Part shown: positions 22,033 to 30,197 of the stretch, one piece after another
Numbering within the stretch: position 1 is the first letter of the stretch
Layout of the letters: each line of letters begins with the position of its first letter
NCBI GenBank assembly: GCA_031180665.1
Contig: JAPSLP010000001.1
Span: 124,001-188,000 of the forward strand
Reading direction: 5' to 3'
Length of the DNA: 64,000 nucleotides
Source of the DNA: Cupriavidus sp.
GTDB taxonomy: Bacteria; Pseudomonadota; Gammaproteobacteria; Burkholderiales; Burkholderiaceae
Program-made: the position numbers and the translations under genes
Notes under the pieces: generated by a model
The model's input: the letters and a program-made list of their open reading frames with translations, nothing else
Told to the model about the DNA's origin: nothing
Databases searched by the model: none

Positions 22033-24873
22033 ATGGACCACACCACCCTGATTCAGACCCTGTTTTCCCCGGCGCGGCGGCTGTTCCAGCTCGAAGGCGA
22101 GGGGACCATCGGCGAACTGGCTGTCGAGGCGTGGCTCGGCCGCGAGGCGCTGTCGGAGCTGAGCGAATGGCGCATCGTCGCGGTCAGCGCCAATGCGCAG
22201 TTGCCCCTCAAGTCCCTGCTCGGTGCGAAGGTCACGCTGTGGACCACGCTGGCCGACGGCAACCGCATTCGCCGTAGCGGCCTGGTGCGCAAGGCCGAGA
22301 AGCTGGGCGCGGATGGCAGCCTGGCGCGCTACCGGCTGACCGTGGTGCCGTGGCTGTGGCTGGCCACGCAGCAGCGGCATAGCCAGGTATTCCAGAACCG
22401 CACGCTGGCCGATATCGCCGAACAGATCCTGTCGCCGTACGCGCCGCATGCGGTGTGGCGCTATACCGCGGGCGCGCAGCAGCGTATCGACGCGCGGGGT
22501 CCGCGCGAACACGTCAGCCAATACCGCGAGACCGATTACGCGTTCCTGTCGCGGCTGCTGGCCGAGGCGGGGTTGGGCTTTGCCTTTGTCGAGGACGAGC
22601 AGGCGCCGTCGGGGCATGCGTTATCCATCTTCGCCGACAGTCCGCAGTTGCCGGAAGGGCAAGTTGCAAGCGTCCGCTATCACCGCGCCCACAGCCAGGA
22701 AGAAGCCGATGCCGTGCAGCAGCTGGCCTGCCATAGCCGCGTGATGGTGCCCGGTGTCGCGGTGGTCGCGTGGGACGGCAACGGCAAGCGTACGCTGCGC
22801 GGCCATGCACCGGCCAAGCTCGGCGGCGGCGCGCAGTGCCCCGAGCCCTATCTGTCGGTCAGCCAGTCGGTGGTCGGCGATGCCGCCGGCGCGCAGCGGC
22901 TGGCCGAGCAATTGATGGAGAGCATCGAAGCACGCGCGCAGCTGTTCGCCGGGCAGAGTACGGTGCGTACCTTCGTCAGCGGCACGCGTGTGGCGGTTTC
23001 CGATTGCCCGCATCTGCCCAGGCAGGAAGATGCCGAGGCCGCCTATCCGTTGCTGCTCGAGATCGTCGAGCATTGCGGCCTGAACAATCTGGCGGCCGAG
23101 ACGCGGGCGGCGCTGGGCCAGCGGCTTGGACCGCTCGATGCGGCGCTGTGCTTCGATACGCCGCCCAGCGCGCCGGAGAACGGGCCGATGACGATGGGCT
23201 TTCTGGCGCCGAGTGGGGCCATCGAGCGTGATACGCCAACTGCGTCGTTGCGCCAGTCCGCCGAGCAATACGGCTACGCCAATCTGTTCCGCGCCTGCGA
23301 TGCGCGGCGCCCGTGGCGCCCGCGCGTGGTCGATGGCAACGGCGCAAGGCTGTTCGCCGCGCCGACTGCGATCGGCGTGCAGACCGCGACCGTAGTCGGC
23401 CCGCAAGGCGAGACGCAGCCGAGCGGCGATGCCGAGCACCACGTCAGCCCGCGCGGCGAGATTCGTGTCCGCTTCCCGTGGCAACAGGGCGAGCGCGAAG
23501 ATGACCGCAGCACGCGCTGGGTCCGCGTGGCCCAGCGCCAGGCCGGCGCAGGCATGGGCTGGCAATGGCTGCCGCGCATCGGCCAGGAGGTGCTGGTCAA
23601 GTTCGCCGACGACGATGTCGATCAACCGATCGTGATCGGTGCGCTGTACAACGGGCAGGGGGAGGGCGGCATTGCGCCGACGCCGGGCGGCAAGCAGGCG
23701 GCTGCGGCCGATGGCTCCGTGTACCAGCAAGGCAGCGACACCGCGGCCAGCGCGCAGGCCAATGTCGCCGGCGGCCATGCACCGGCCTGGCACGGCATGA
23801 GCGCCGACAAGGAAGGACACCGCAACGCCGCCGCCCTGAGCGGCTTCAAGAGCCGCGAACACGGCGGCGAGGGCGCGAACCAGCTGGTGTTCGACGACAG
23901 CGATGGGCAACTGCGCACGCAACTCGCGACGACGGTCCAGCACACCCAGCTCAATCTCGGCCACCTGATCCACCAGCAGGACAACTACCGCGGCAGCTTC
24001 CGTGGCGAAGGCTTCGAGCTGCGCACTGACGGCTACGGCGCGATTCGTGGCAAGGCCGGCGTGCTGATCACCACCTATCGCGATGCGCAGAGCCAGCGGC
24101 CGGTGCCCACCGGCGACAACGCCGCCGGCATCGCGCTGATCCGCCAGGCGAAGTCGCTGACGCAGACGCTGGGTGAGGGCGCGGTCAAGCACCAGACGGC
24201 AGCGCTGCTGACCGCCAAGGACGACGAGGCCCCACTGGCCAAGCTGGAAGCCGCGGCCTCCGGCATGGTCGACGGCAAGGATCTGGACGCCGCGATGCAG
24301 GATGCCGCCAGCGGCAACCAGCAGACGCAAGGCAAGGTGCCGCATCCGAGCGAAGCCATCGTGCAACTGGCCGGCCGCGCTGGCCTTGCCATGGTCGCGG
24401 GGCAGGAGCTGCAGATGGTCAACGGCAAATCGCTGGGCCTAGTGTCGGGGCAGGACACCAACCTGGCGATCGGCAAGCAGGGGCGCCTGCACAGCGGTCA
24501 GGCCATCGGCATCGCCGCGGCGCTGGAGAAAGCGGGCGAGGGCGACACCGGCCTGAAACTGATTGCGGGTAGCGAAGACATCGACGTGCAGGCCCAGCAC
24601 GATGTGATGAAGCTGCAGGCCAAGGACGGGCTGAGGGTCGTGTCGGCGAACATGCAGGTGGACTTTGCTGCCGCGAAGCGGATTCGCGTGGCAACGGCTG
24701 GCGGGGCGTCGATCACTATCGAAGGCGGGAATATTACGGTCGAGGCGCCGGGTCCCATCACGTACAAGAGTGCGCAACGGAAGCTTGAAGGCCCCGTCCG
24801 TACCGATTGTGATCTGCCGCTATTCCCGCAGAACAGCATTTCCTTCGACAACGACTACCCGTTCTCCATCTGA
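22033..24873 (+). CDS. vgrG: T6SS spike protein VgrG (copy 2)
   Basis: The 946-residue spike protein is nearly identical to VgrG1 from MDHTTLIQTLFSPARRLF onward; DNA similarity begins just before the start (ACACCGAACCGCCATGG in both). It has the same gp27-like, OB-fold and DUF2345 regions. After residue ~920 it diverges completely: KLEGPVRTDCDLPLFPQNSI...YPFSI instead of the VgrG1 tail. The M23/GH19 effector gene starts 24 bp after the stop, with a small AGCCG/CGGCT hairpin between them. No DUF4123 gene is present here, so the cargo probably docks directly through the tail or by its own N-terminal region. The start at 22033 matches that of VgrG1. Confidence 0.96.
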   Translation: MDHTTLIQTLFSPARRLFQLEGEGTIGELAVEAWLGREALSELSEWRIVAVSANAQLPLKSLLGAKVTLWTTLADGNRIRRSGLVRKAEKLGADGSLARYRLTVVPWLWLATQQRHSQVFQNRTLADIAEQILSPYAPHAVWRYTAGAQQRIDARGPREHVSQYRETDYAFLSRLLAEAGLGFAFVEDEQAPSGHALSIFADSPQLPEGQVASVRYHRAHSQEEADAVQQLACHSRVMVPGVAVVAWDGNGKRTLRGHAPAKLGGGAQCPEPYLSVSQSVVGDAAGAQRLAEQLMESIEARAQLFAGQSTVRTFVSGTRVAVSDCPHLPRQEDAEAAYPLLLEIVEHCGLNNLAAETRAALGQRLGPLDAALCFDTPPSAPENGPMTMGFLAPSGAIERDTPTASLRQSAEQYGYANLFRACDARRPWRPRVVDGNGARLFAAPTAIGVQTATVVGPQGETQPSGDAEHHVSPRGEIRVRFPWQQGEREDDRSTRWVRVAQRQAGAGMGWQWLPRIGQEVLVKFADDDVDQPIVIGALYNGQGEGGIAPTPGGKQAAAADGSVYQQGSDTAASAQANVAGGHAPAWHGMSADKEGHRNAAALSGFKSREHGGEGANQLVFDDSDGQLRTQLATTVQHTQLNLGHLIHQQDNYRGSFRGEGFELRTDGYGAIRGKAGVLITTYRDAQSQRPVPTGDNAAGIALIRQAKSLTQTLGEGAVKHQTAALLTAKDDEAPLAKLEAAASGMVDGKDLDAAMQDAASGNQQTQGKVPHPSEAIVQLAGRAGLAMVAGQELQMVNGKSLGLVSGQDTNLAIGKQGRLHSGQAIGIAAALEKAGEGDTGLKLIAGSEDIDVQAQHDVMKLQAKDGLRVVSANMQVDFAAAKRIRVATAGGASITIEGGNITVEAPGPITYKSAQRKLEGPVRTDCDLPLFPQNSISFDNDYPFSI
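23896..24628 (+). repeat. 733-bp direct repeat, copy B (partner 16616-17348)
   Basis: Base-for-base match to vgrG1 at an offset of 7280, bounded by the mismatches at 23895 and 24629. It covers the region between the OB fold and the start of the divergent tails. Confidence 0.93.
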
Positions 24874-24897
24874 GCCGGAATTCTTCGGCTAAGTCCC

Positions 24898-27189
24898 ATG
24901 CTGATCAGTCCTCCCTTTCTGCCACCGCGCGGTGCCAACCAAACCGAAAGCGAGTGGATCGACGCCGCAATGCCTGGCGGTGAGCCGGGCGACGGGTCGT
25001 ATCCCGTTAGCTACAACCTCGGTTGGCACGGGGGCATTCACTTGACCGCGCCTGCGCGCGGCACCAATGGCACCGAGCCGGTGCGAGCCATTGCCGATGG
25101 CACTGTGGTTTATCGACGCGGATCACACGAGCCGCCGCCTGCGCCTGCGCCTGACAGCCCGTTGAATTTCGGAGGTCGAACCAGCGATGGCGTGGTTGTG
25201 ATCCGGCATGAGACGGAGATTGGCGCGGCTCGTCAGGGGAATGCTCCAACCCGTGTGGTGTTCTTCTCCATCTACATGCACTTGCATACGGTTCGGAACA
25301 CGGTTCAGGTCGGCAGTCGAGTCAATCGAAAGGCGGAACTCGGACAGGCGGGGTACGTGCGCGGGCAGCCGAATCGAATTCACTTCGAAATCGTCTGCGA
25401 TGACGACAACCTGCGCCAGTTGATCGGCAGGGCGAGCGGCGATGTTCCGTTGACCCAGAATGGCCGTGACGACGCAGTGTTCGGTGAGCTCCATTTCAGA
25501 CTGCCAGCCAATACACCGGTATACGCACAGCGTCCGCCACTGAACCAACCCGCGCCCGCAGGCGGCACGCCACTCGGTGAAGAGCTCTTTGTTGGCCTTC
25601 GCTATGCCGAAGGAGACGGCGCGCAAGACGCGCGCGGCAATGCCTACGTGACGACCTATCGTCCGGTCGGAACGGCATTGGGTGACCGGCTCACTGAACG
25701 CGACGCTGAGTACAACTTGTACCGCGACGCCAATGCCATCAGCGATGCGTATCCGGCCAACGCTCGCCCGGCACCAAGCGCGGTATACGAGCTGCTTCGC
25801 TTCGGGCGCGTCATAGGTCCTGACGCCTTGGCGCCCGAGGACGTACCGCATTGGCGCCAGATTCGCACGTCGGCTGGTACGGGTTGGGTCAACCTCAACG
25901 CCGCCGGCGTAACGAAGTACAGCGATGCAGATTTTCCGCACTGGCGCGGTTGGTTCCTGGTTGACGACGCTCAGGACGGCAACAGCCTTTGCAATGCGCC
26001 AACTATCCTGCGGGCAGTCGATATGAATCGCGACGGCAATGTCTCAGCAGGCGAAGCGCATGAGCGCCTGCGATCGCCGCAGATTCAGGCGTTCCTGAAG
26101 CGGTTGATCTGCAAGTTTCCGACTGAGTGGGATGCCAGTACAGTAGAAGCGCGATGGGGATGGCTGAAGGTGCAGAGCCCGAACAATCCGAGGCCGATGA
26201 CGGAAGATCAGTTTGGGCGGTTTCGGGCGCATGTTGAAGCGTTGGCGTTTTGGGGGCACGCTGCGTTGCAGGTGCCGGTGTACGAACGTGGCGAGTCAAC
26301 GAATCAACGGCCCTTCCCAGGAGCACATTGGCATCTTGATCCAAGAGAATTCGTCCGCGTTCTAAGTCGTTGCGGATGGCTAAGCGTTAGTGAGCTTCAA
26401 CGTATATATGTTGAAACGCCAGCTCCAACTATGTCCGACTACGCGCCTCATCTAAGCCGGATGATGCGCAAGTACATGATAACCAGCGGAGTTCGACAAA
26501 GTCACTTTCTCGGACAAGGGGCAGTGGAATCCGATTTCTTAAGATCCATGCAAGAAAAGAGCATGGAGGGACGGGTTGAAGAAGGTCGTGTATACGGGCG
26601 CCGTATAAACCCGAGGTCTGCACAGTCAGAGAATCAGCTCGGGCATTGGTATGGTGCCGCAGGCGGCGAAACAGATCCTTGGTTTTATCTTGAGAAATAT
26701 AATAGCAGAGGCGTCCGAATTACCGGATCGTATAGTTGGGTTAATGGGAACTGCGGTGATATTGACGCCCAAAAATTTCGCGGGCGAGGATTCAAGCAAC
26801 TGACCGGGTTGGATAACTACGCCGAGTACTGGGTTTATCGCGGCTGGTTAGCGCGTGGAAGCTTCTCGGCGCGGTGGTGGGATGATCCACAATATCGTGA
26901 AAGAAATGTCGCCAGAATGAATAGACGGCCCCCAATAATCAATAACCCGCAGATTGCATCTGCGGACCCACATTCTTGTATGGATAGTGGTGGGTGGTAC
27001 ATGACTTTCAGGCGTCCTAACGTTATTAGAACTATTGATGGCGACAGGCGCGCGGAAGCAAATACACAGGCTGAGCTTGCTGCCGAACAACAAATTTCGC
27101 GACGCGTCACTTACGCCATCAACGGCGGCTACATTGATGAAGTGAGACGTTTGCAATATTCGCGACGCGCAAAAGAGGTGCTATTGTGA
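24898..27189 (+). CDS. Cell-wall effector: M23-like domain, EF-hand loop and GH19-type lysozyme domain
   Basis: Predicted peptidoglycan-degrading T6SS effector carried by VgrG2. The 763 residues contain an M23-like N-terminal domain (about 40-170: LGWHGGIHLTAPA, VRAIADGTVVYR, YMHLHTVRNTVQVGS, IHFEIV). A middle region contains a complete EF-hand-like loop DMNRDGNVSAGE at 375-386. The C-terminal GH19/chitinase-like domain (about 520-763) has QSHFLGQGAVESDFL (Glu544 a likely acid) and FRGRGFKQLTGLDNY from 627. In the M23 part the usual H-x3-D is H44-GGI-H48 and the usual H-x-H is R159-I-H161, so that peptidase site looks altered. The 3' part from about 26300 is visibly more AT-rich than the 5' part. 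The candidate immunity gene follows with an overlap. Confidence 0.88.
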   Translation: MLISPPFLPPRGANQTESEWIDAAMPGGEPGDGSYPVSYNLGWHGGIHLTAPARGTNGTEPVRAIADGTVVYRRGSHEPPPAPAPDSPLNFGGRTSDGVVVIRHETEIGAARQGNAPTRVVFFSIYMHLHTVRNTVQVGSRVNRKAELGQAGYVRGQPNRIHFEIVCDDDNLRQLIGRASGDVPLTQNGRDDAVFGELHFRLPANTPVYAQRPPLNQPAPAGGTPLGEELFVGLRYAEGDGAQDARGNAYVTTYRPVGTALGDRLTERDAEYNLYRDANAISDAYPANARPAPSAVYELLRFGRVIGPDALAPEDVPHWRQIRTSAGTGWVNLNAAGVTKYSDADFPHWRGWFLVDDAQDGNSLCNAPTILRAVDMNRDGNVSAGEAHERLRSPQIQAFLKRLICKFPTEWDASTVEARWGWLKVQSPNNPRPMTEDQFGRFRAHVEALAFWGHAALQVPVYERGESTNQRPFPGAHWHLDPREFVRVLSRCGWLSVSELQRIYVETPAPTMSDYAPHLSRMMRKYMITSGVRQSHFLGQGAVESDFLRSMQEKSMEGRVEEGRVYGRRINPRSAQSENQLGHWYGAAGGETDPWFYLEKYNSRGVRITGSYSWVNGNCGDIDAQKFRGRGFKQLTGLDNYAEYWVYRGWLARGSFSARWWDDPQYRERNVARMNRRPPIINNPQIASADPHSCMDSGGWYMTFRRPNVIRTIDGDRRAEANTQAELAAEQQISRRVTYAINGGYIDEVRRLQYSRRAKEVLL

Positions 27190-27866
27190 TCTTGCGAATT
27201 ATGGGGTTGGTCATTTTATCTTTTACCTCTATTGCTCATTCGGAAGGTGGGACGCCACCTCACCCCCAGTTTTCGCTAGAGGCCGATGGTCGAGAGGTTG
27301 CTATACAGGTAGATGAAAGGAACAAGCACGTTTGCCCACTAGGATTTTCCGCAACCCGTGCACAACCATCTTCAGATGGGGATGCCCTTATTGTATCCGA
27401 TACGGAATACATCGCGACAAAAGACTTGTTTTCGTGCGATAAGGTGGGGCCGCGGAGGAGTAGTATTCCTAGTACCGTTGGGACATTGGTCGATATAAAT
27501 ATAAGAAAGCGTGTTTATCTTGCTATTGATCCAATATCGACCTCGCCACTTAGTTTTCTCGCTACGGTGGCTCGTGTGGGGACCTCTCGAAATCTAACCA
27601 CGATACCCGGATCGTATGTGGAATCGCTATCTTTAAATCAGCTTCAAAGATACGGTTTTTCGTATGACGAATCGCGCGCTAGAGGTAGGATATCATTGGA
27701 TGGGCGCTATGTATCACCAAATGGTGAGATAGATTGCGGAGCTAACGCTTATCCAGGTGTATGGGATATATTAAAGAATCGGAAGGTCGTCGCACCCAAG
27801 AAGGTGCTGGAAAAAGGAAGCGAGGCCGTAGAGGAATGGTGTCGAACTCTTTTTCCCTCTTCATAG
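27186..27866 (+). CDS. Secreted candidate immunity protein for the GH19 effector
   Basis: The 226-residue protein has a short N-terminal signal-like segment (MGLVILSFTSIAHS) and a soluble remainder with several cysteines (HVCPLGFS, FSCDKVG, IDCGANAYPG) and the ending VEEWCRTLFPSS. The GTG at 27186 overlaps the effector's stop codon; an ATG at 27201 would give a more typical signal length. A periplasmic protein encoded directly after a peptidoglycan-targeting effector is the standard arrangement of an immunity gene. AT-rich composition matches the toxin domain upstream, so the two probably arrived together. Family name not known to me. Confidence 0.75.
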   Translation: MILRIMGLVILSFTSIAHSEGGTPPHPQFSLEADGREVAIQVDERNKHVCPLGFSATRAQPSSDGDALIVSDTEYIATKDLFSCDKVGPRRSSIPSTVGTLVDINIRKRVYLAIDPISTSPLSFLATVARVGTSRNLTTIPGSYVESLSLNQLQRYGFSYDESRARGRISLDGRYVSPNGEIDCGANAYPGVWDILKNRKVVAPKKVLEKGSEAVEEWCRTLFPSS

Positions 27867-28125
27867 CGGCTTTGTGTTTGGGGCGTATTATTGAGAGGGG
27901 TAGCCCAAAATATAAAAATGTGCGTGTTAGTCGCCGATCAGCGTAGCCCGCTAAACAGAAGCGGTGGTGAACGCAACACGTCGGGGACTTCACGAGCGTA
28001 CAGCTTCAAGTGCCGAAGCGATTTGGAGGGGCATGGACGCTATCACTGGCAAAAATTGAGGGCGCGAACGTTCCGAAGATGGACTTGCTCTGAATCGGTA
28101 TGGCACGTCGATCCGAGGTGAGCGT
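27867..28125. other. Gap between two convergent candidate immunity genes
   Basis: No gene is supported in these 259 bases. The end of the plus-strand immunity gene and the first bases here (27830-27880) resemble the sequence at 36440-36495, and the last bases before 28126 resemble those before 36541. The two places are related junctions, with the 36.5-kb copy having lost most of the middle. No clear terminator hairpin is visible. Confidence 0.5.
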
Positions 28126-29076
28126 TTACAACTTCGGCTGAGTCTGATCAATATCCCACTGCCAGAAGGTCGCGCCATACTCGCTTCCTTCCACAATCGG
28201 GAAGACTTCCCCCTGCTTGAAATACCGCCGGGAATCGGCCTTCGATGGAGTGAACCACCATCCGCTACTTGGGCACACGTCGCCGCCAGGCACACGGGCA
28301 GACTGTCGTACCTCTGTCGCGGCCGATAGGTCGGTCAGGCCGTTGGCTACGGTATGCCCTTCCACGCGACGGACGCGCGTCCAAAGGGCAGCAGTCTTCG
28401 ATATATATTGTTGTCCATCGAAGCCGACCGGGGCGTCCGGGGCTTGCCTTCCAGCAATCAGAAACTGTGCGCACGAATCGTCCGCATCGGGAAGATAGAC
28501 GCCGGATTCAGGAACAGCATCATCGCTCGCCACTCGAACGGCACTGTCCAGCTGGTAACGTGGCCAGGCTGCGGGCGGGTTTAACGGACCCTGAAATTGG
28601 TCCGAGTAATCGGTGGACAGGACCGTGGTCACCCAACCGGCTTGAACCGTCGTGCTGACATTGACGGCGTAGTCATGGGCGGCGTAGAGGAGAACTTCAT
28701 AGCGCGCCGCAGCACCCGGGGCGACTTCGTCCATCCAATCGGCTGAAAAGTCGCGTTGTCCCCGTACACCTTCCACGATGCCGGATGCAGCAAAAAGTCC
28801 TTGGGCGTCGCCGTGCGTGAGTTTGATGAAGCCGTCGTCCAACACCAGCGAAGTGTTGCGGAAATTTGGAATGACGCGCTGCCCCCAGACGATATCCGGT
28901 TGCAGCGGCTGCGGACAGCTGCGGTAATCGGGAGGCAACTGCGCCATAAAGCGCGCCATGCAGTCCTCGATGTGATCGAGCATGGCTTCCCATGCGCGGC
29001 GCATGGCATCGAAATACTCGACCGAGCTATAGCGCTCCAGCAGGTAGATTTCCTGGGGGAAGAGCGGGGTGCTCAC
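28126..29076 (-). CDS. Candidate T6SS immunity protein (Imm71/Imm72-like), copy 1
   Basis: The 316-residue soluble protein has no signal peptide. It begins PLFPQEIYLLERYSSVEYF and ends with a conserved block GWWFTPSKADSRRYF...YGATFWQWDIDQ that recurs in the proteins at 33838-34821 and 36541-37491. About 70% of positions appear identical to the latter by eye. The block resembles proteins annotated Imm71/Imm72 in Burkholderiales polymorphic-toxin loci; that assignment is from memory. The start overlaps the stop of the orphan toxin tip by ATGA (29073-29076), as in the intact cassette at 37.5 kb. The cytoplasmic location implies the toxin acts inside the cell. It is likely a functional protector kept after its full-length toxin was lost. 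Confidence 0.8.
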   Translation of the reverse strand: MSTPLFPQEIYLLERYSSVEYFDAMRRAWEAMLDHIEDCMARFMAQLPPDYRSCPQPLQPDIVWGQRVIPNFRNTSLVLDDGFIKLTHGDAQGLFAASGIVEGVRGQRDFSADWMDEVAPGAAARYEVLLYAAHDYAVNVSTTVQAGWVTTVLSTDYSDQFQGPLNPPAAWPRYQLDSAVRVASDDAVPESGVYLPDADDSCAQFLIAGRQAPDAPVGFDGQQYISKTAALWTRVRRVEGHTVANGLTDLSAATEVRQSARVPGGDVCPSSGWWFTPSKADSRRYFKQGEVFPIVEGSEYGATFWQWDIDQTQPKL

Positions 29077-29483
29077 TTTTTGCCTCTCATGGGGTGGTTG
29101 TCCGGCAGAAGGTTCGGATTCACGTTATTGGTGAGCTTCGGCAAGCCCGGGAATTGATCCGTTTCACCGGGGAAATCGGTATAGCCCCAACCAGTCGCTT
29201 TGCGCTTGCTGACGTATTCCGGATGCAGGTGTTTCGGATCGAGGACGATCTGGTTCGCTCCGCCTTCCAGTACATACTGAGGGTGCCCCGCCAGACTTTG
29301 ACTGGCGGCTGGCCCTTCCCATACGTTCAACCCCGCGCCAGGAGGCACGGTGTACGTGATGTACTCCCCATTTCTGTTCCAGTGGCGCCAGACTGCAAAG
29401 CGGCGGCGCCAATCGCTGCGGCTCTTCAGCTTCAGAAATTCTTGATGTGGCATCAAAAGGCGTCTGCACTTACCACCTTTCAT
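29073..29483 (-). CDS. Orphan C-terminal toxin tip (truncated effector)
   Basis: The 136-residue frame matches the last ~115 residues of the 504-residue effector at 37488-39002: RRRFAVWRHWNRNGEYITYTV versus RRRFAVWRQWNRNGEYVTYTV, GLNVWEGPAASQ in both, and GLPKLTNN in both. The upstream pre-toxin membrane domain and the YRVVDP strand are absent, and 29484-29663 shows no sign of them. Possible starts are at 29483 or 29453 (MPHQEF). With the linked immunity gene it forms a displaced toxin tip/immunity cassette. Whether it is translated is unknown; it may serve as a donor for recombination. Confidence 0.72.
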   Translation of the reverse strand: MKGGKCRRLLMPHQEFLKLKSRSDWRRRFAVWRHWNRNGEYITYTVPPGAGLNVWEGPAASQSLAGHPQYVLEGGANQIVLDPKHLHPEYVSKRKATGWGYTDFPGETDQFPGLPKLTNNVNPNLLPDNHPMRGKK

Positions 29484-29663
29484 ATGGGGATGACCGCCCT
29501 TATCCCGAAATGTTGGGGGAGCTGGAGGTGATCTAAATGCTGTGAAGAAATGCTTTACCTTTTTGAACTCTCACTATCGACATGCAACTGCCCTTGTCGT
29601 CGACGGAGCGAGGCCGGTCCGCTTCAGATTGTGAGTTGTTCTGCAGCGGCGATATCAGCCGAC

Positions 29664-30197
29664 TCAGTTGGGCGCCACGTATTCAAGGTAAAACAGCCAT
29701 TGATCATTATCCAATGGTAATGCGATAGCTCGCTTCGTGGGCCTGGAGACCAAGTTGGCGATGTCGTGAGCGCCCCCCCGACCTTGATAGAAGAAGCCCT
29801 CAAGGGTGGACCTTTCGCTGGCGTTGAGCCAAGGGCGTACAAACGCCCGAGGAATCGTGCCAGACCGAGAAATCTTTGGCTGCGTGGAGACGCGTTCCGC
29901 ATCCTCTGTCGTCAGTGTGGCTGTCGCAAGGAAAGCTACGTAGTCGGTTGGGCCGAGATCGCCGTCGGCGCCCTTGCTTTCCGGAAGCGTGACAATCTCA
30001 AAGCGGACATTTTCCATGGGTCCCGACAAGGTGAGCTGTTCAGAGAAGGTCTTTGGATCGGTGTTCGGTTCCATGGCTTCCTTGGAGCAGCTGAGTATGA
30101 CGAGCGCTGACATAGCGATAAGGCCGTAGCTAGCGATTCTAGAGGCGATTACGCAGACGTCGATTGTCCTGCGGGCGCCGAGTGCTGACATGCTCAT
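29664..30197 (-). CDS. Candidate immunity lipoprotein
   Basis: The 177-residue predicted lipoprotein has an N-terminal basic region (GARRTIDVCVIASR), a hydrophobic stretch and lipobox VILSC with Cys37. The start at 30197 overlaps the end of the upstream effector frame by 59 bases; the only later ATG (30113) would leave too short a signal. The rest is soluble, with RFEIVTLPESKGADGD and a C-terminal WLFYLEYVAPN. It directly follows the disrupted effector at 30139-30969, so it is probably that effector's immunity protein, acting at the periplasmic face. Family not recognised. It remains intact although the effector is interrupted. Confidence 0.7.
   Translation of the reverse strand: MSMSALGARRTIDVCVIASRIASYGLIAMSALVILSCSKEAMEPNTDPKTFSEQLTLSGPMENVRFEIVTLPESKGADGDLGPTDYVAFLATATLTTEDAERVSTQPKISRSGTIPRAFVRPWLNASERSTLEGFFYQGRGGAHDIANLVSRPTKRAIALPLDNDQWLFYLEYVAPN

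Noticed and set aside
24873-24897. AGCCG/CGGCT hairpin between vgrG2 and the cell-wall effector as a terminator
   Set aside because: Five-base arms with no T run and only 24 bp between functionally linked genes; more likely read through.
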